The position numbers were made by a program, and so were the translations under genes. A stretch of 64,000 nucleotides of DNA from Streptomyces sp. R302 (GTDB lineage Bacteria > Actinomycetota > Actinomycetes > Streptomycetales > Streptomycetaceae): positions 1-64,000 of the forward strand of contig NZ_JABBGE010000009.1 of the NCBI RefSeq assembly GCF_012927245.1. The letters are read 5' to 3'. The notes under the pieces are model-generated. The model had not been told where the DNA came from. It ran no database searches and was given only the letters and a program-made list of their open reading frames with translations. Below are positions 45,133 to 53,344 of this stretch, piece after piece. Each line of letters starts with the position of its first letter. Positions within the stretch are counted from its first letter, which is position 1.

Positions 45133-45660
45133 CTACTTCCGCAGCTCGATGACGGTCTTGCCGATGCGGATCGGCGCCCCCAGCGGAATCGGCGTCGCGG
45201 TGGTGAGGCGGGTCCGGTCGAGGTACGTGCCGTTCGTGGACCCGAGGTCCTCGACGATCCACTGGCCGTCCCGGTCCGGGTAGATCCGGGCGTGCCGGCT
45301 GGAGGCGTAGTCGTCGTCCAGCACGATCGTCGAGTCGTGCGCCCGGCCCAGGGTGATCGTCTGGCCCTGCAGGGCGACGGTGGTGCCCGTGAGGGTGCCC
45401 TCGGAGACGACCAGCTTCGTCGGCGCGCCGCGCCGCGACCGGCCACCGCCGGACGGCGGCGCCTGCTGCTGGCCGCGCTGCGGCGGCGGAGCGGCCTGGC
45501 GCCCGCCCTGCTGGGTGCGCGCCTCCTGGCGGCGCGAACCGCGCTGGGTCACCCGCGTGCCGAACAGGTCACTGCGGATGACCTGGACGGCCACGATGAC
45601 GAACAGCCACAGAACGGCCAGGAAACCCAACCGCATGACCGTCAGGGTCAGCTCTGACAT
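45133..45660 (-). CDS. fhaB: FHA-domain protein FhaB/FipA
   Basis: 175 residues from ATG 45660. An N-terminal helix LTLTVMRLGFLAVLWLFVIVAVQV, a Gln/Arg/Pro-rich linker, then an FHA domain: ITLGRAHDSTIVLDDDYASSRHARI and VEDLGSTNGTYLDRTRL. FHA domains bind phosphothreonine, here probably on PknB substrates. Ten bases after fhaA. Confidence 0.95.
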   Translation of the reverse strand: MSELTLTVMRLGFLAVLWLFVIVAVQVIRSDLFGTRVTQRGSRRQEARTQQGGRQAAPPPQRGQQQAPPSGGGRSRRGAPTKLVVSEGTLTGTTVALQGQTITLGRAHDSTIVLDDDYASSRHARIYPDRDGQWIVEDLGSTNGTYLDRTRLTTATPIPLGAPIRIGKTVIELRK

Positions 45661-45670
45661 TGCCCCCGCT

Positions 45671-46525
45671 TCACCCTTCGGCTTGCCGGTAAACGATGGT
45701 GGTGCTGCCCACGACGATCCGCGAGCCGTCGCGGAGCGTAGCGCGGGTGGTGTGCTGCCCGTCCACCACGATGCCGTTGGTGGATCCGAGATCCTGGATC
45801 GTCGAGGGCGTTCCGGTCCGGATCTCGCAGTGCCGGCGGGAGACGCCGGGATCGTCGATCCTCACGTCCGCGTCGGTGCTGCGGCCGAGGACCAGGGTCG
45901 GGCGGGAGATCTGGTGGCGGTTGCCGTTGATCTCGATCCAGCGGCGCACCTGGGTGCCGCCGGGCGCCGCGGGACGGCCGCCGCCGGCGGCGGCGGGCCG
46001 GTGACCCGCGCCGCCGGGGGGTGGCGAGGCGGGCATCGGCGGCGCGCCGGGCGGGGGACCCTGCGGCGGGTACCCGTAGCCGCCCTGCCCCTGGGGCGGG
46101 CGGGGCTGCTGGTGGGGCTGCTGCCCCGGGTGCGGCTGCGGCTGGGACGTGCTCGACGCGAGCGTACGACTGCGCACCCGGTACAGACCGGTGTCGAGGT
46201 CGTCGGCCTTCTCCAGGTGGACCTTGATCGGCCCCATGAAGGTGTACCGCTGCTGCTTGGCGTAGTCACGGACCAGCCCGGCGAGCTCGTCGCCCAGCTG
46301 CCCCGAGTAGGGGCTCAGGCGCTCGTAGTCGGGCGCGCTGAGCTCCACGATGAAGTCGTTGGGGACGACGGTCCGCTCGCGGTTCCAGATCTGCGCGTTG
46401 TTGTCGCACTCGCGCTGGAGCGCGCCGGCGATCTCGACCGGCTGGACCTCGGACTTGAACACCTTGGCGAAGGTGCCGTTGACCAGACCTTCGAGACGCT
46501 GCTCGAAACGCTTCAGGACTCCCAT
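45671..46525 (-). CDS. fhaA: FHA-domain protein FhaA (DUF3662 + FHA)
   Basis: 284 residues from ATG 46525 (MGVLKRFEQRLEGLVNGTFAKVF). The N-terminal DUF3662 domain (1-115) is typical of FhaA; a Pro/Gln/Gly linker (125-185) leads to the FHA domain: LVLGRSTDADVRIDDPGVSRRHCEI and IQDLGSTNGIVVDGQ. Binds phosphothreonine, for example on the MviN lipid II flippase in mycobacteria. First gene of the leftward operon. Confidence 0.96.
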   Translation of the reverse strand: MGVLKRFEQRLEGLVNGTFAKVFKSEVQPVEIAGALQRECDNNAQIWNRERTVVPNDFIVELSAPDYERLSPYSGQLGDELAGLVRDYAKQQRYTFMGPIKVHLEKADDLDTGLYRVRSRTLASSTSQPQPHPGQQPHQQPRPPQGQGGYGYPPQGPPPGAPPMPASPPPGGAGHRPAAAGGGRPAAPGGTQVRRWIEINGNRHQISRPTLVLGRSTDADVRIDDPGVSRRHCEIRTGTPSTIQDLGSTNGIVVDGQHTTRATLRDGSRIVVGSTTIVYRQAEG

Positions 46526-47094
46526 GGGGCACCTCCTCCGTCGTTGCCGTCCTGGTACTGCTTACTGATCGTATCCACGCGTCGGGAAATCGGCTGGTTC
46601 CCCTTCTCTGCCCTGTGGACGAGTGTCACCTCTCACAGGCCCTCCCCCCAGGGATCGTAGAGGGGGCCTGTGGACAGTGTCCCGCACGAGACTGTCCGAC
46701 AGGAGGGTGGAGGAGGTGAGCCGTCACGCAGGACGGGGCCGCCGGCGCCGCAACCTCCCGCTTCTCCCCTGTCTCTCCGCTCTCTCCCTTCCCTCCCCTC
46801 TCTTCCCCTGTGTCCCTTCTCTCCTTCTTCTCCCGGTCTCCTTTCCTCTCTCCCCCCTTCCCCCCCTTCCCCTCTCCCCCTTCCCTCTCTTCCCCCTCCT
46901 CCTTCTCTCCGTCTCCCTCGGGCGGGGGCGCCGTCTCCTCGGGTGAGGGCGTCGGGGTCTGCCTCCCCTCTCTCCTCTGTTCGGCCCGAGGGGGGCCGAA
47001 ACAAGGGATGTGAATCCACCGTCTGCGACGTGCTAATCTTCAGATGTCGCCAGGCGCTCGCACCGAAAGGTGAGAGACCGGGAGACCACCCAAT
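46526..47094. other. fhaA-tRNA-Leu gap with polypyrimidine tract
   Basis: 569 bp, no gene. Two hairpins lie near the fhaA side: AGGCCC/GGGCCT arms (46637-46669) and GGACAGT (46672) / ACTGTCC (46691). Bases 46757-46921 are nearly all C and T on the plus strand, broken by few purines. The tRNA promoter may be TGAATC (47012) and TAATCT (47035), spaced 17 bp. Confidence 0.75.
46757..46921. repeat. Polypyrimidine/polypurine tract, about 165 bp
   Basis: A nearly pure run of C and T (mixed CCCTT, CTCTC and CCCCTT words) on plus, so a polypurine strand on minus towards fhaA. No regular unit length is seen. Such tracts can form triplex DNA and are prone to slippage; long open frames within it are low complexity, not coding. 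Confidence 0.8.
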
Positions 47095-47181
47095 GCGCGG
47101 GTGGCGGAATAGGCAGACGCGCTGGATTCAGGTTCCAGTGCCCGAAAGGGCGTGGGGGTTCAACTCCCCCCTCGCGCACCA
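47095..47181 (+). tRNA. tRNA-Leu (anticodon CAG)
   Basis: 87 nt including an encoded CCA. Acceptor GCGCGGG / CTCGCGC, anticodon stem CTGGA/TCCAG with loop TTCAGGT (CAG), a long variable arm TGCCCGAAAGGGCGT (class II), T-arm GGGGGTTCAACTCCCCC. Confidence 0.97.
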
Positions 47182-47184
47182 GAC

Positions 47185-47219
47185 GGAAGCCCCGTAGGTC
47201 CCAGACCTACGGGGCTTCC
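47185..47219. terminator. Terminator after tRNA-Leu
   Basis: Perfect 16-bp stem GGAAGCCCCGTAGGTC / GACCTACGGGGCTTCC with loop CCA, four bases past the tRNA. Confidence 0.9.
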
Positions 47220-47386
47220 GCGTTGTCCGGACACGGAAGCGGCGTCGGCGCGTATTCGGCGCATATGACGCCCCGTCTCCGTCTCGTTCCGTCTGCGCCC
47301 GCCCCGTCTCCGTCTCGCCTTTCGTCGTTCCGGGTCGCGACGAAAGAGGGACGCTCCGGCCTGCCCGCGCTGCCTAGGGTGCGAGC

Positions 47387-49180
47387 GTGGAAGCGACGAG
47401 GGTGGGGACGGCGGCGAAGCCGGAGGCCGGGCGCGGGATCGGGTCCAGGGTGGCCGCCGCGTGGAGATGGCTCGCGCCCGCCGGGAAATGGTCGCGGCGC
47501 AGGACCGTCGGGGAGGCGGCCCTCACCGCCGTCGTCGCGCTGCTCGCCGCCGGCACCGAGGAACTGCTCGGAGGCGAGGGCGCACAGCTCGCCGGGGTGG
47601 CCGTCGCCGCGGCCGTGCTGTCGCTGCTGCGCCGCCGGTTCCCCGCCAGCGTGCTCGTCGTCACCGCCGGGCTCGCCCCCGTCGTCCCCGGCCTCGGCCC
47701 GCTGCTGCTCGTCCTCGGCTGGTCCGCCGGCGGCCACATCGTCGGAGTCGGCCGGGCCCTGCACGCGTACGTCGCCGCCTACGTCCTCAACGTCGGCGCG
47801 ACCCTGCTCATCGGCTGGGACAAGCAGCGGCTGCTCACCCTCGCGTTCATGGCGACCCTCTACTACCTGGGGACCACGCTCGCGCCCGGACTCGCCCACC
47901 GCTACTGGGCCCAGCGCCGCACCCTCCTCCACGCGCTCCAGGAGCGCAACGTGCGGCTGATCAGCGAGCGGGCGATGATCGGGCGGAACGCCCGGCTGCG
48001 GGAACGGCAGCGCATCGCCCAGGACATGCACGACAGCCTCGGCCACCAACTCGCCCTGATCGCCGTGCAGACCGGCGCCCTGGAGGTGGACCGCGAGTTG
48101 AACGAGCGGCAGCGGGAGGTCGTCGGCGTGCTTCGGAACGCGTCCGTGACCGCCATGCACGAGCTGCGGGAGGTTGTCGGCATACTCCGGGACGGCACCG
48201 AGGCCCCCGACCCCGACACCGGGCCGGTGGCCGTCGGGGACGAGAGCGGGCGGGCGGCCCGCGGGATCGCCGGCATCGAAGGACTCGTCGCCTCGGCGCG
48301 CGCCGCCGGGACCCGGGTGGAGCTGCGGCGGATCGGCGACGAGCGGCCCCTGGAGCCCGCCGCGGGGCACGCCGCGTACCGCATGGCGCAGGAAGCGCTC
48401 ACCAACGCCTACAAGTACGCGCCGGGCGCCCCGATCAGCGTCGAACTGCGCTACGAGCCCGACACGTTCGTCGTCGAGATCTTCAACGAGGAGCCGACCA
48501 CCGGCCCCGCGGAGGGCGTCGTCAGCGGCGGCCAGGGGCTGGCCGGGCTCGTCGAACGGGCCCGGCTCGTCGGCGGCATGTGCCACGCGGGCCCCGCCGA
48601 CGGCGGAGGATTCCGGGTCGCCGGGATGCTGCCGTACGGCTCCGCGCCCAGCGGCGAATCGGCGCCTTTCGTCGACGCGGCCGACGACTTCCGGCAGCAG
48701 TCGACGAAGCCCTTCGGAAGGAAAAGTCGTTCCGCACCGGTCGGGGACCCCGACTGGACCTTCACGGAACGGGAGTTGGCGATGGCGCTGCACGGGGGCA
48801 AGACACGGAGCACCGGAGCGACGATCGCGCTCGGCTGCGGCATCGCCTTCGCGGCGCTCGTCGTCCTGCTCGTCGCCGCCGGCTTCGGCCTCTACCACCT
48901 CGTCGGATCCTTCCAGGACTCCATGGTCACGCCCGACAGGTACGAGTCGATCGTGGTCGGCACGGACGAGGCGGACGTCCGCTCCTTGCTCCCCGACCCG
49001 GGCTCCCTCGGCGTCCTGGGCGTCACCGGCAAGGGCGGGCCCGCCAGACCCGAGGGCGCCGACTGCCTCGTCGTGCTCTCCACCGAGATGGGCGACGCCT
49101 TCGAGGAGGAGCCCGTTTTCCGGTTCTGCTTCAAGGACGGCAAGCTGATCGAGAAGAAGTCGTACGTCGTGAGGCCGTAG
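47387..49180 (+). CDS. NarL-type sensor histidine kinase with extra C-terminal external domain
   Basis: 597 residues from GTG 47387. Four or five helices span about 45-165. HisKA_3: ERQRIAQDMHDSLGHQLALI with His215. HATPase: MAQEALTNAYKYAP (N-box) and GGQGLAGLVERARLVGG. Unusually the ATPase domain (ending near 425) is followed by a linker, another helix TIALGCGIAFAALVVLLVAAGFGLY (near 480) and about 95 residues beginning DSMVTPDRYESIVVGTDEAD, outside the cell. That part resembles a SmpA/BamE-like fold (inferred). The next gene is its response regulator. Confidence 0.9.
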   Translation: MEATRVGTAAKPEAGRGIGSRVAAAWRWLAPAGKWSRRRTVGEAALTAVVALLAAGTEELLGGEGAQLAGVAVAAAVLSLLRRRFPASVLVVTAGLAPVVPGLGPLLLVLGWSAGGHIVGVGRALHAYVAAYVLNVGATLLIGWDKQRLLTLAFMATLYYLGTTLAPGLAHRYWAQRRTLLHALQERNVRLISERAMIGRNARLRERQRIAQDMHDSLGHQLALIAVQTGALEVDRELNERQREVVGVLRNASVTAMHELREVVGILRDGTEAPDPDTGPVAVGDESGRAARGIAGIEGLVASARAAGTRVELRRIGDERPLEPAAGHAAYRMAQEALTNAYKYAPGAPISVELRYEPDTFVVEIFNEEPTTGPAEGVVSGGQGLAGLVERARLVGGMCHAGPADGGGFRVAGMLPYGSAPSGESAPFVDAADDFRQQSTKPFGRKSRSAPVGDPDWTFTERELAMALHGGKTRSTGATIALGCGIAFAALVVLLVAAGFGLYHLVGSFQDSMVTPDRYESIVVGTDEADVRSLLPDPGSLGVLGVTGKGGPARPEGADCLVVLSTEMGDAFEEEPVFRFCFKDGKLIEKKSYVVRP

Positions 49181-49219
49181 TGCCTCGGCGGCCCGTACCG
49201 AAGCGTTGGGGGAGGCGCA

Positions 49220-49918
49220 GTGCTGTCAGAGCGGACGGGACCGTCCGGGCGGCCCGGGCGGGCCGGACGGGCCGTCAAGGTCGTGGTCGCCGACGACGAG
49301 CCGCTGATCAGGGCGGGGATCCGGATGATCCTCAACTCCGATCCGGACATCCACGTGGTCGCGGAGGCCGCGAACGGCCGGGAGGCTGTCGACGCGGTCC
49401 GCGCGCACGCCGCCGACGTCGTGCTGCTCGACATCCAGATGCCCGTCCTCGACGGGCTCTCCGCCCTCCCGGAACTACGCAGGGCCGCGCCGGCGGCCCG
49501 GGTGATCATCCTGACGACCTTCGGCGAGCGGGAGAACGTGCTGCGGGCGCTGGAGCACGGCAGCGCCGGCTTCCTGCTGAAGGACACCGCCCCCGCCGAA
49601 CTGATCGGAGCCGTACGGGCCGCGGCCGCGGGCGACGCCTACCTCTCGCCGGCGGCGACCCGGCACGTCGTCGAACGGCTCGCCTCCGGCCGTGAGACCG
49701 CCCGCGCCGAAGAGGCCCGCGGCCGGATCGCCGCGCTCGGCGAGAAGGAGCGCGAGGTCCTCGCGGTCCTCGGCGAGGGGCTCTCCAACGCCGACGCGGG
49801 CCGTCGGCTGCACATGAGCGAGGCGACCGTGAAGACCTACGTCAGCCGTATCCTCGCCAAACTCCAGTGCGAGAACCGGGTCCAGGCGGCGCTGCTCGCA
49901 CGCGACGCGGGGTTGTAG
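49220..49918 (+). CDS. NarL/LuxR-family response regulator
   Basis: 232 residues from GTG 49220 with GGGGAGGCG upstream. Receiver domain: acidic pair DDE near 25-27, phospho-acceptor Asp71 in LLDIQMPVLDG, Thr in ILTTFG, Lys in LLKDTAPAE. HTH: LGEGLSNADAGRRLHMSEATVKTYVSRILAKL. Forms a two-component system with the preceding kinase; the targets are not clear, though the MarR and membrane genes follow. Confidence 0.95.
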   Translation: MLSERTGPSGRPGRAGRAVKVVVADDEPLIRAGIRMILNSDPDIHVVAEAANGREAVDAVRAHAADVVLLDIQMPVLDGLSALPELRRAAPAARVIILTTFGERENVLRALEHGSAGFLLKDTAPAELIGAVRAAAAGDAYLSPAATRHVVERLASGRETARAEEARGRIAALGEKEREVLAVLGEGLSNADAGRRLHMSEATVKTYVSRILAKLQCENRVQAALLARDAGL

Positions 49919-49931
49919 CCGCCCGGGACGC

Positions 49932-50420
49932 TCAGTCGGGATCGGGCAGGCCGGCCGGACCCGCGGCGTTGTAGCGGAGCAGATAGCCGGCGAACCGGTC
50001 CAGGTCCTCGCTGGACCAGTCCTTCAGGCGCTCCTGATAGGCGGCGCGACGGTTCGCCTGCGCGGTGGCGAGCACCGCGAGACCGGCCTCCGTCGGGTGC
50101 AGCACCTGCACCCGGTGGTCCTCGGGGGCGGGCCGGCGCTCCACCAGGCCCAGTTTCTCCAGGCCGGCCAGCTGGCGGCTGACCGTCGACTTGTCCAGCA
50201 GGTAGTGCGCCGCGAGGTCCGTGGCGCGGCTGCCGCGCCGACCCTCGATGTGGGACAGGAGCGTGTACGAGACCAGTGGGATCTCCGGGTGGACGCGGGC
50301 CGCGGCGGCCCGGGCCCGGCGCGCGAAGGCGGTCAGCTCGCGCTGGATGACGTCCAGGGAGGTCTCACGCGGCGCTCCGTCGGAGGCGTCGTCGGCGGCG
50401 CCGGTGGGGGCGTCGGACAT
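49932..50420 (-). CDS. MarR-family transcriptional regulator
   Basis: 162 residues from ATG 50420 (MSDAPTGAADDASDGAPRET). The winged HTH is at about 60-115 (SHIEGRRGSRATDLAAHYLLDKSTVSRQLAGLEKLGLVERRPAPEDHRVQV). MarR dimers repress genes, often efflux, until a ligand binds. Divergent from the membrane protein gene at 50532, with palindromes between them. Confidence 0.93.
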   Translation of the reverse strand: MSDAPTGAADDASDGAPRETSLDVIQRELTAFARRARAAAARVHPEIPLVSYTLLSHIEGRRGSRATDLAAHYLLDKSTVSRQLAGLEKLGLVERRPAPEDHRVQVLHPTEAGLAVLATAQANRRAAYQERLKDWSSEDLDRFAGYLLRYNAAGPAGLPDPD

Positions 50421-50458
50421 AGGGGCTCCTCGGTGAGCTGGCCCGGCATGCGATTTCA

Positions 50459-50473
50459 GTTGTATAGTACAAC
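50459..50473. promoter_or_regulatory. MarR operator candidate
   Basis: GTTGTA-TAG-TACAAC is a perfect 6-3-6 palindrome in an AT-rich part of the divergent gap. A second, TGGTT-9-AACCA, lies at 50481-50499. Positions suit repression of both genes by the MarR protein. Confidence 0.7.
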
Positions 50474-50531
50474 GGTTCTTTGGTTGTAAAAGCCAACCAT
50501 CTCGCTCAGTCGTCTGTATCCGGAGGTCACG

Positions 50532-51614
50532 GTGTCCGCAGGACCGAACCCCACTACCACCGCCGCCGCTCTACGGCACGTCCTCGGGCACCTCCTCACC
50601 CCCCTCCTCATGTGCCTGGGCATGGGCCTCGCCTACCTCGGCGCCTTCCACGCCCCCCAGCCCCACGACCTCCGCGTCGACGTCGTCGGCTCAGGACCCG
50701 CCACCCAGGTCCTCGCCCAGACCCTCCACGACAAGGCCGACGGCGCCCTCGACGTCCGCACCGTCCCCGACCGCGCCACCGCCGCCACCGCCCTTCTCCA
50801 CCAGGACAGCTACGGCGCCTACATCCCCGGCGACCACCCCGAACTCCTCGTCGCCTCCGCCTCCTCCGACACCAGCGCCATGGCCGTCGAGAAGGTCTTC
50901 ACCAAGGTCGCCGCCGGACAGGACGCCCCCCTCAAGGTCACCGACCTCGCCCCCACCGCCTCCGGCGACCCCACCGGCCAGGGCGTCTTCTTCCTCCTCG
51001 TCGCCGTCAGCATCGGCGCCTACGCCTCCGTCGCCGTCATCGGAGCCGCCGGAGCCGCCCTCCCCCTGCGGATCCGCGCCCTGCTCGCCACCGGCACCGC
51101 CCTCGTCGTCAGCCTCATCGGCACCCTCTTCGCCGGCCCCGTCTTCCACCTCGTCGACCACGGACTCGCCGGCGTCTGGGCACTCTCCTGGCTCTACGCC
51201 GCCGGCATCCTCCTCATCGGCGTCGGCCTCCACACCTACCTGCGCCGCTGGACCACGCTCGGCGTGATGGTCCTCTTCGTCATGCTCAACTTCACGAGCT
51301 CCGGCGGCATCTACCGCCCCGAGCTCCAGCCCGGCTTCTTCGGCTCCCTGCACGCCTTCTGGAACGGCGCCGGCCTCGTCGAGGGCATCCGCAGCCACGT
51401 CTACTTCGACGGACACGCCCTCGGCGGCCACCTCCTCGTCCTCTCCCTCTGGCTCCTCGCCGGAATCGCCCTCGTCGCCCTCGCCGGCCGCACCGAGGCC
51501 GCGCGGAACGCCCCGACCGCGGGAGTGGCGACGAAGCAGGAGACGAACGAGGAGACGAACCAGGAAACGGAGGAGGAACGGGAGGAGGAAATGGAGGAGG
51601 CCGTCGCCGTCTGA
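50532..51614 (+). CDS. ABC-2/YhgE-like multi-pass membrane protein
   Basis: 360 residues from GTG 50532. Helix 1 (LLTPLLMCLGMGLAYLGAFH) is followed by an external domain of about 120 residues with YGAYIPGDHPELLVASASSD, then five helices (about 155-330). This is the fold of ABC-2 permeases/YhgE-Pip proteins, but no ATPase gene is adjacent. The last 45 residues are a Glu/Thr-rich tail (KQETNEETNQETEEEREEEM), odd next to the rest. Probably an exporter controlled by the divergent MarR; substrate unknown. Confidence 0.78.
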   Translation: MSAGPNPTTTAAALRHVLGHLLTPLLMCLGMGLAYLGAFHAPQPHDLRVDVVGSGPATQVLAQTLHDKADGALDVRTVPDRATAATALLHQDSYGAYIPGDHPELLVASASSDTSAMAVEKVFTKVAAGQDAPLKVTDLAPTASGDPTGQGVFFLLVAVSIGAYASVAVIGAAGAALPLRIRALLATGTALVVSLIGTLFAGPVFHLVDHGLAGVWALSWLYAAGILLIGVGLHTYLRRWTTLGVMVLFVMLNFTSSGGIYRPELQPGFFGSLHAFWNGAGLVEGIRSHVYFDGHALGGHLLVLSLWLLAGIALVALAGRTEAARNAPTAGVATKQETNEETNQETEEEREEEMEEAVAV

Positions 51615-51659
51615 CCCGCCTGAATCCCGCCCGGACCCGTCTGACCAGGGGCTCGATGG

Positions 51660-51682
51660 TTGTCCACAGGTAGTTGTCCACA
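51660..51682 (+). other. Tandem pair of perfect DnaA boxes
   Basis: TTGTCCACA at 51660-51668 and again at 51674-51682, spaced 14 bp start to start on the same strand, in the 158-bp gap before the DUF2252 gene. Both exactly match the Streptomyces consensus. Confidence 0.7.
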
Positions 51683-51772
51683 GGGGGAGACGGGCGATCA
51701 AGACCGGCTGTACCGTCAGCTCCGGAAGTCGTCGGACGCACTGTCCGGCCAGTCATCGGGGGAGGTCGTCCC

Positions 51773-53215
51773 ATGGACGAGATCCAGGCCGTCGTGCCCG
51801 GACAGCGTGGCGGAACGGACGCGGAGCGCATCCCGCACGTGCCCGGATTCGTACGGCGCGGCAGCGCGGAACACTCCGCGAAGGGGCGCGGCAAGGAGCT
51901 GCGCACCGCCGTCCCCCGCGCCTCCCACGCCGAGCTCACCCTCCCCGCCGGGCGCCCCGACGCGGTCCGCGCCGTCGAGGAGTCCAGCCGCGGCCGGGTC
52001 CCCGAGCTCACCCCCATCCGCGTCGGCCGCATGGCCGCCAACCCCTTCGCCTTCCTGCGCGGCTCCGCCGGCCTCATGGCCCACGACCTCGCCGGCACCC
52101 CCGTCACCGGCGTCGCCGCACAGCTCTGCGGCGACGCCCACGCCGCCAACTTCGGCCTCTACGGCGACGCCCGCGGCCGGCTCGTGATGGACCTCAACGA
52201 CTTCGACGAGACCGTCGTCGGCCCCTGGGAATGGGACCTCAAGCGGCTCGCCACCTCCCTCGTCCTCGCGGGCCGCGTCGTCGGCGCCGACGAGGACACC
52301 TGCCGGGCCGCCGCCTTCGACACCGTCGGCGCCTACCGGCGCACCATGCGCCTCCTCGCCCGGCTCCCCGCCCTCGACGCCTGGAACGCGATACCCGACG
52401 AGGAGCTCGTCTCCCACACCGACGCCCGCGACCTCCTCGGCACCCTGGAGCGGGTCTCCGCCAAGGCCCGCAACAACACCAGCGCCCGGTTCGCCGCCCG
52501 CTCCACCGAGCCCGTCGCCGAGACCGACGGCGGCGGACGCCGCTTCGTCGACGCGCCACCGGTCCTGCGCCGGGTGGCCGACGCCGAGGCCGCCGCCGTC
52601 ACCGCCGCCCTCGGCGACTACCTGGAGACCGTCTCCGAGGACCGCCTGCCGCTCCTCGCCCGGTACGCCGTCCACGACGTCGCCTTCCGGGTCGTCGGCA
52701 CCGGCAGCGTCGGCACCCGCTCGTATGTCGTCCTGCTCCTCGACCACCGGGGCGAACCGCTCGTCCTCCAGGTGAAGGAAGCCCGGCCGTCCGTGCTCCT
52801 GCCCCACCTGCCCGCCGGGTTCGCCGTCCCCGACCCCGGCCACGAGGGCCGGCGCGTCGTCCTCGGGCAGAAGCGCATGCAGGTCGTCAGCGACATCCTG
52901 CTCGGCTGGACCACGGTCGACGGGCGCCCCTTCCAGGTGCGCCAGTTCCGCAACCGCAAGGGCAGCGTCGACCCCGCCGCGCTCACCGCCGACCAGGTCG
53001 ACGACTACGGCCGCATGACCGGCGCGCTCCTCGCACGCGCCCACGCCCACAGCGCCGACCCGCGCCTGATAGCCGGCTACTGCGGCAAGAACGAGGAGTT
53101 CGACGAGGCCGTGGCCGCCTTCGCGGTCACGTACGCCGACCGCACCACCGCCGACCACGCCGACCTGCTCACGGCCATCCGCACCGGCCGCATGGCAGCG
53201 GAACTCGGCGTCTGA
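51773..53215 (+). CDS. DUF2252 protein (kinase-like fold)
   Basis: 480 residues from ATG 51773, with GGGGGAGG upstream. The frame is open before it but lacks conservation. AAQLCGDAHAANFGLYGD and MDLNDFDETVVGPWEWDLKR mimic the HGDxHxxN and DFD motifs of aminoglycoside-phosphotransferase-like kinases; VLQVKEARPSVL would hold a nucleotide-contacting Lys. The natural substrate of DUF2252 proteins is unknown. Not part of a clear operon. Confidence 0.9.
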   Translation: MDEIQAVVPGQRGGTDAERIPHVPGFVRRGSAEHSAKGRGKELRTAVPRASHAELTLPAGRPDAVRAVEESSRGRVPELTPIRVGRMAANPFAFLRGSAGLMAHDLAGTPVTGVAAQLCGDAHAANFGLYGDARGRLVMDLNDFDETVVGPWEWDLKRLATSLVLAGRVVGADEDTCRAAAFDTVGAYRRTMRLLARLPALDAWNAIPDEELVSHTDARDLLGTLERVSAKARNNTSARFAARSTEPVAETDGGGRRFVDAPPVLRRVADAEAAAVTAALGDYLETVSEDRLPLLARYAVHDVAFRVVGTGSVGTRSYVVLLLDHRGEPLVLQVKEARPSVLLPHLPAGFAVPDPGHEGRRVVLGQKRMQVVSDILLGWTTVDGRPFQVRQFRNRKGSVDPAALTADQVDDYGRMTGALLARAHAHSADPRLIAGYCGKNEEFDEAVAAFAVTYADRTTADHADLLTAIRTGRMAAELGV

Positions 53216-53245
53216 GGTGTGAGAGAGGGACGACGAAGGACAACG

Positions 53246-53281
53246 AGGGGGAGGGGAGGGAGGGGGAGGGAGGGGGGAGGG
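53246..53281 (+). other. G-rich tract (quadruplex candidate)
   Basis: 36 bp of G-runs of 3-6 separated by single A bases (GGGGGAGGGGAGGGAGGGG and more), between the DUF2252 stop and the J-domain start. Meets the G4 pattern with one-base loops. Confidence 0.75.
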
Positions 53282-53344
53282 CCCCCTTGTGAGGACCTAC
53301 GCTTGAGGGGTCGGGCCGGAACGAGGACGTGGGCGGGCGTGAAC

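Noticed and set aside
46670..47197. Open frame through the polypyrimidine tract
   Set aside because: Translation is Ser/Pro/Leu low complexity and runs into tRNA-Leu; no start signal or family.
53219..53344. N-terminal extension of the J-domain protein through the G-rich tract
   Set aside because: The frame is open but reads low-complexity Arg/Gly; the GTG at 53345 follows the tract and starts the acidic Gln-rich region.
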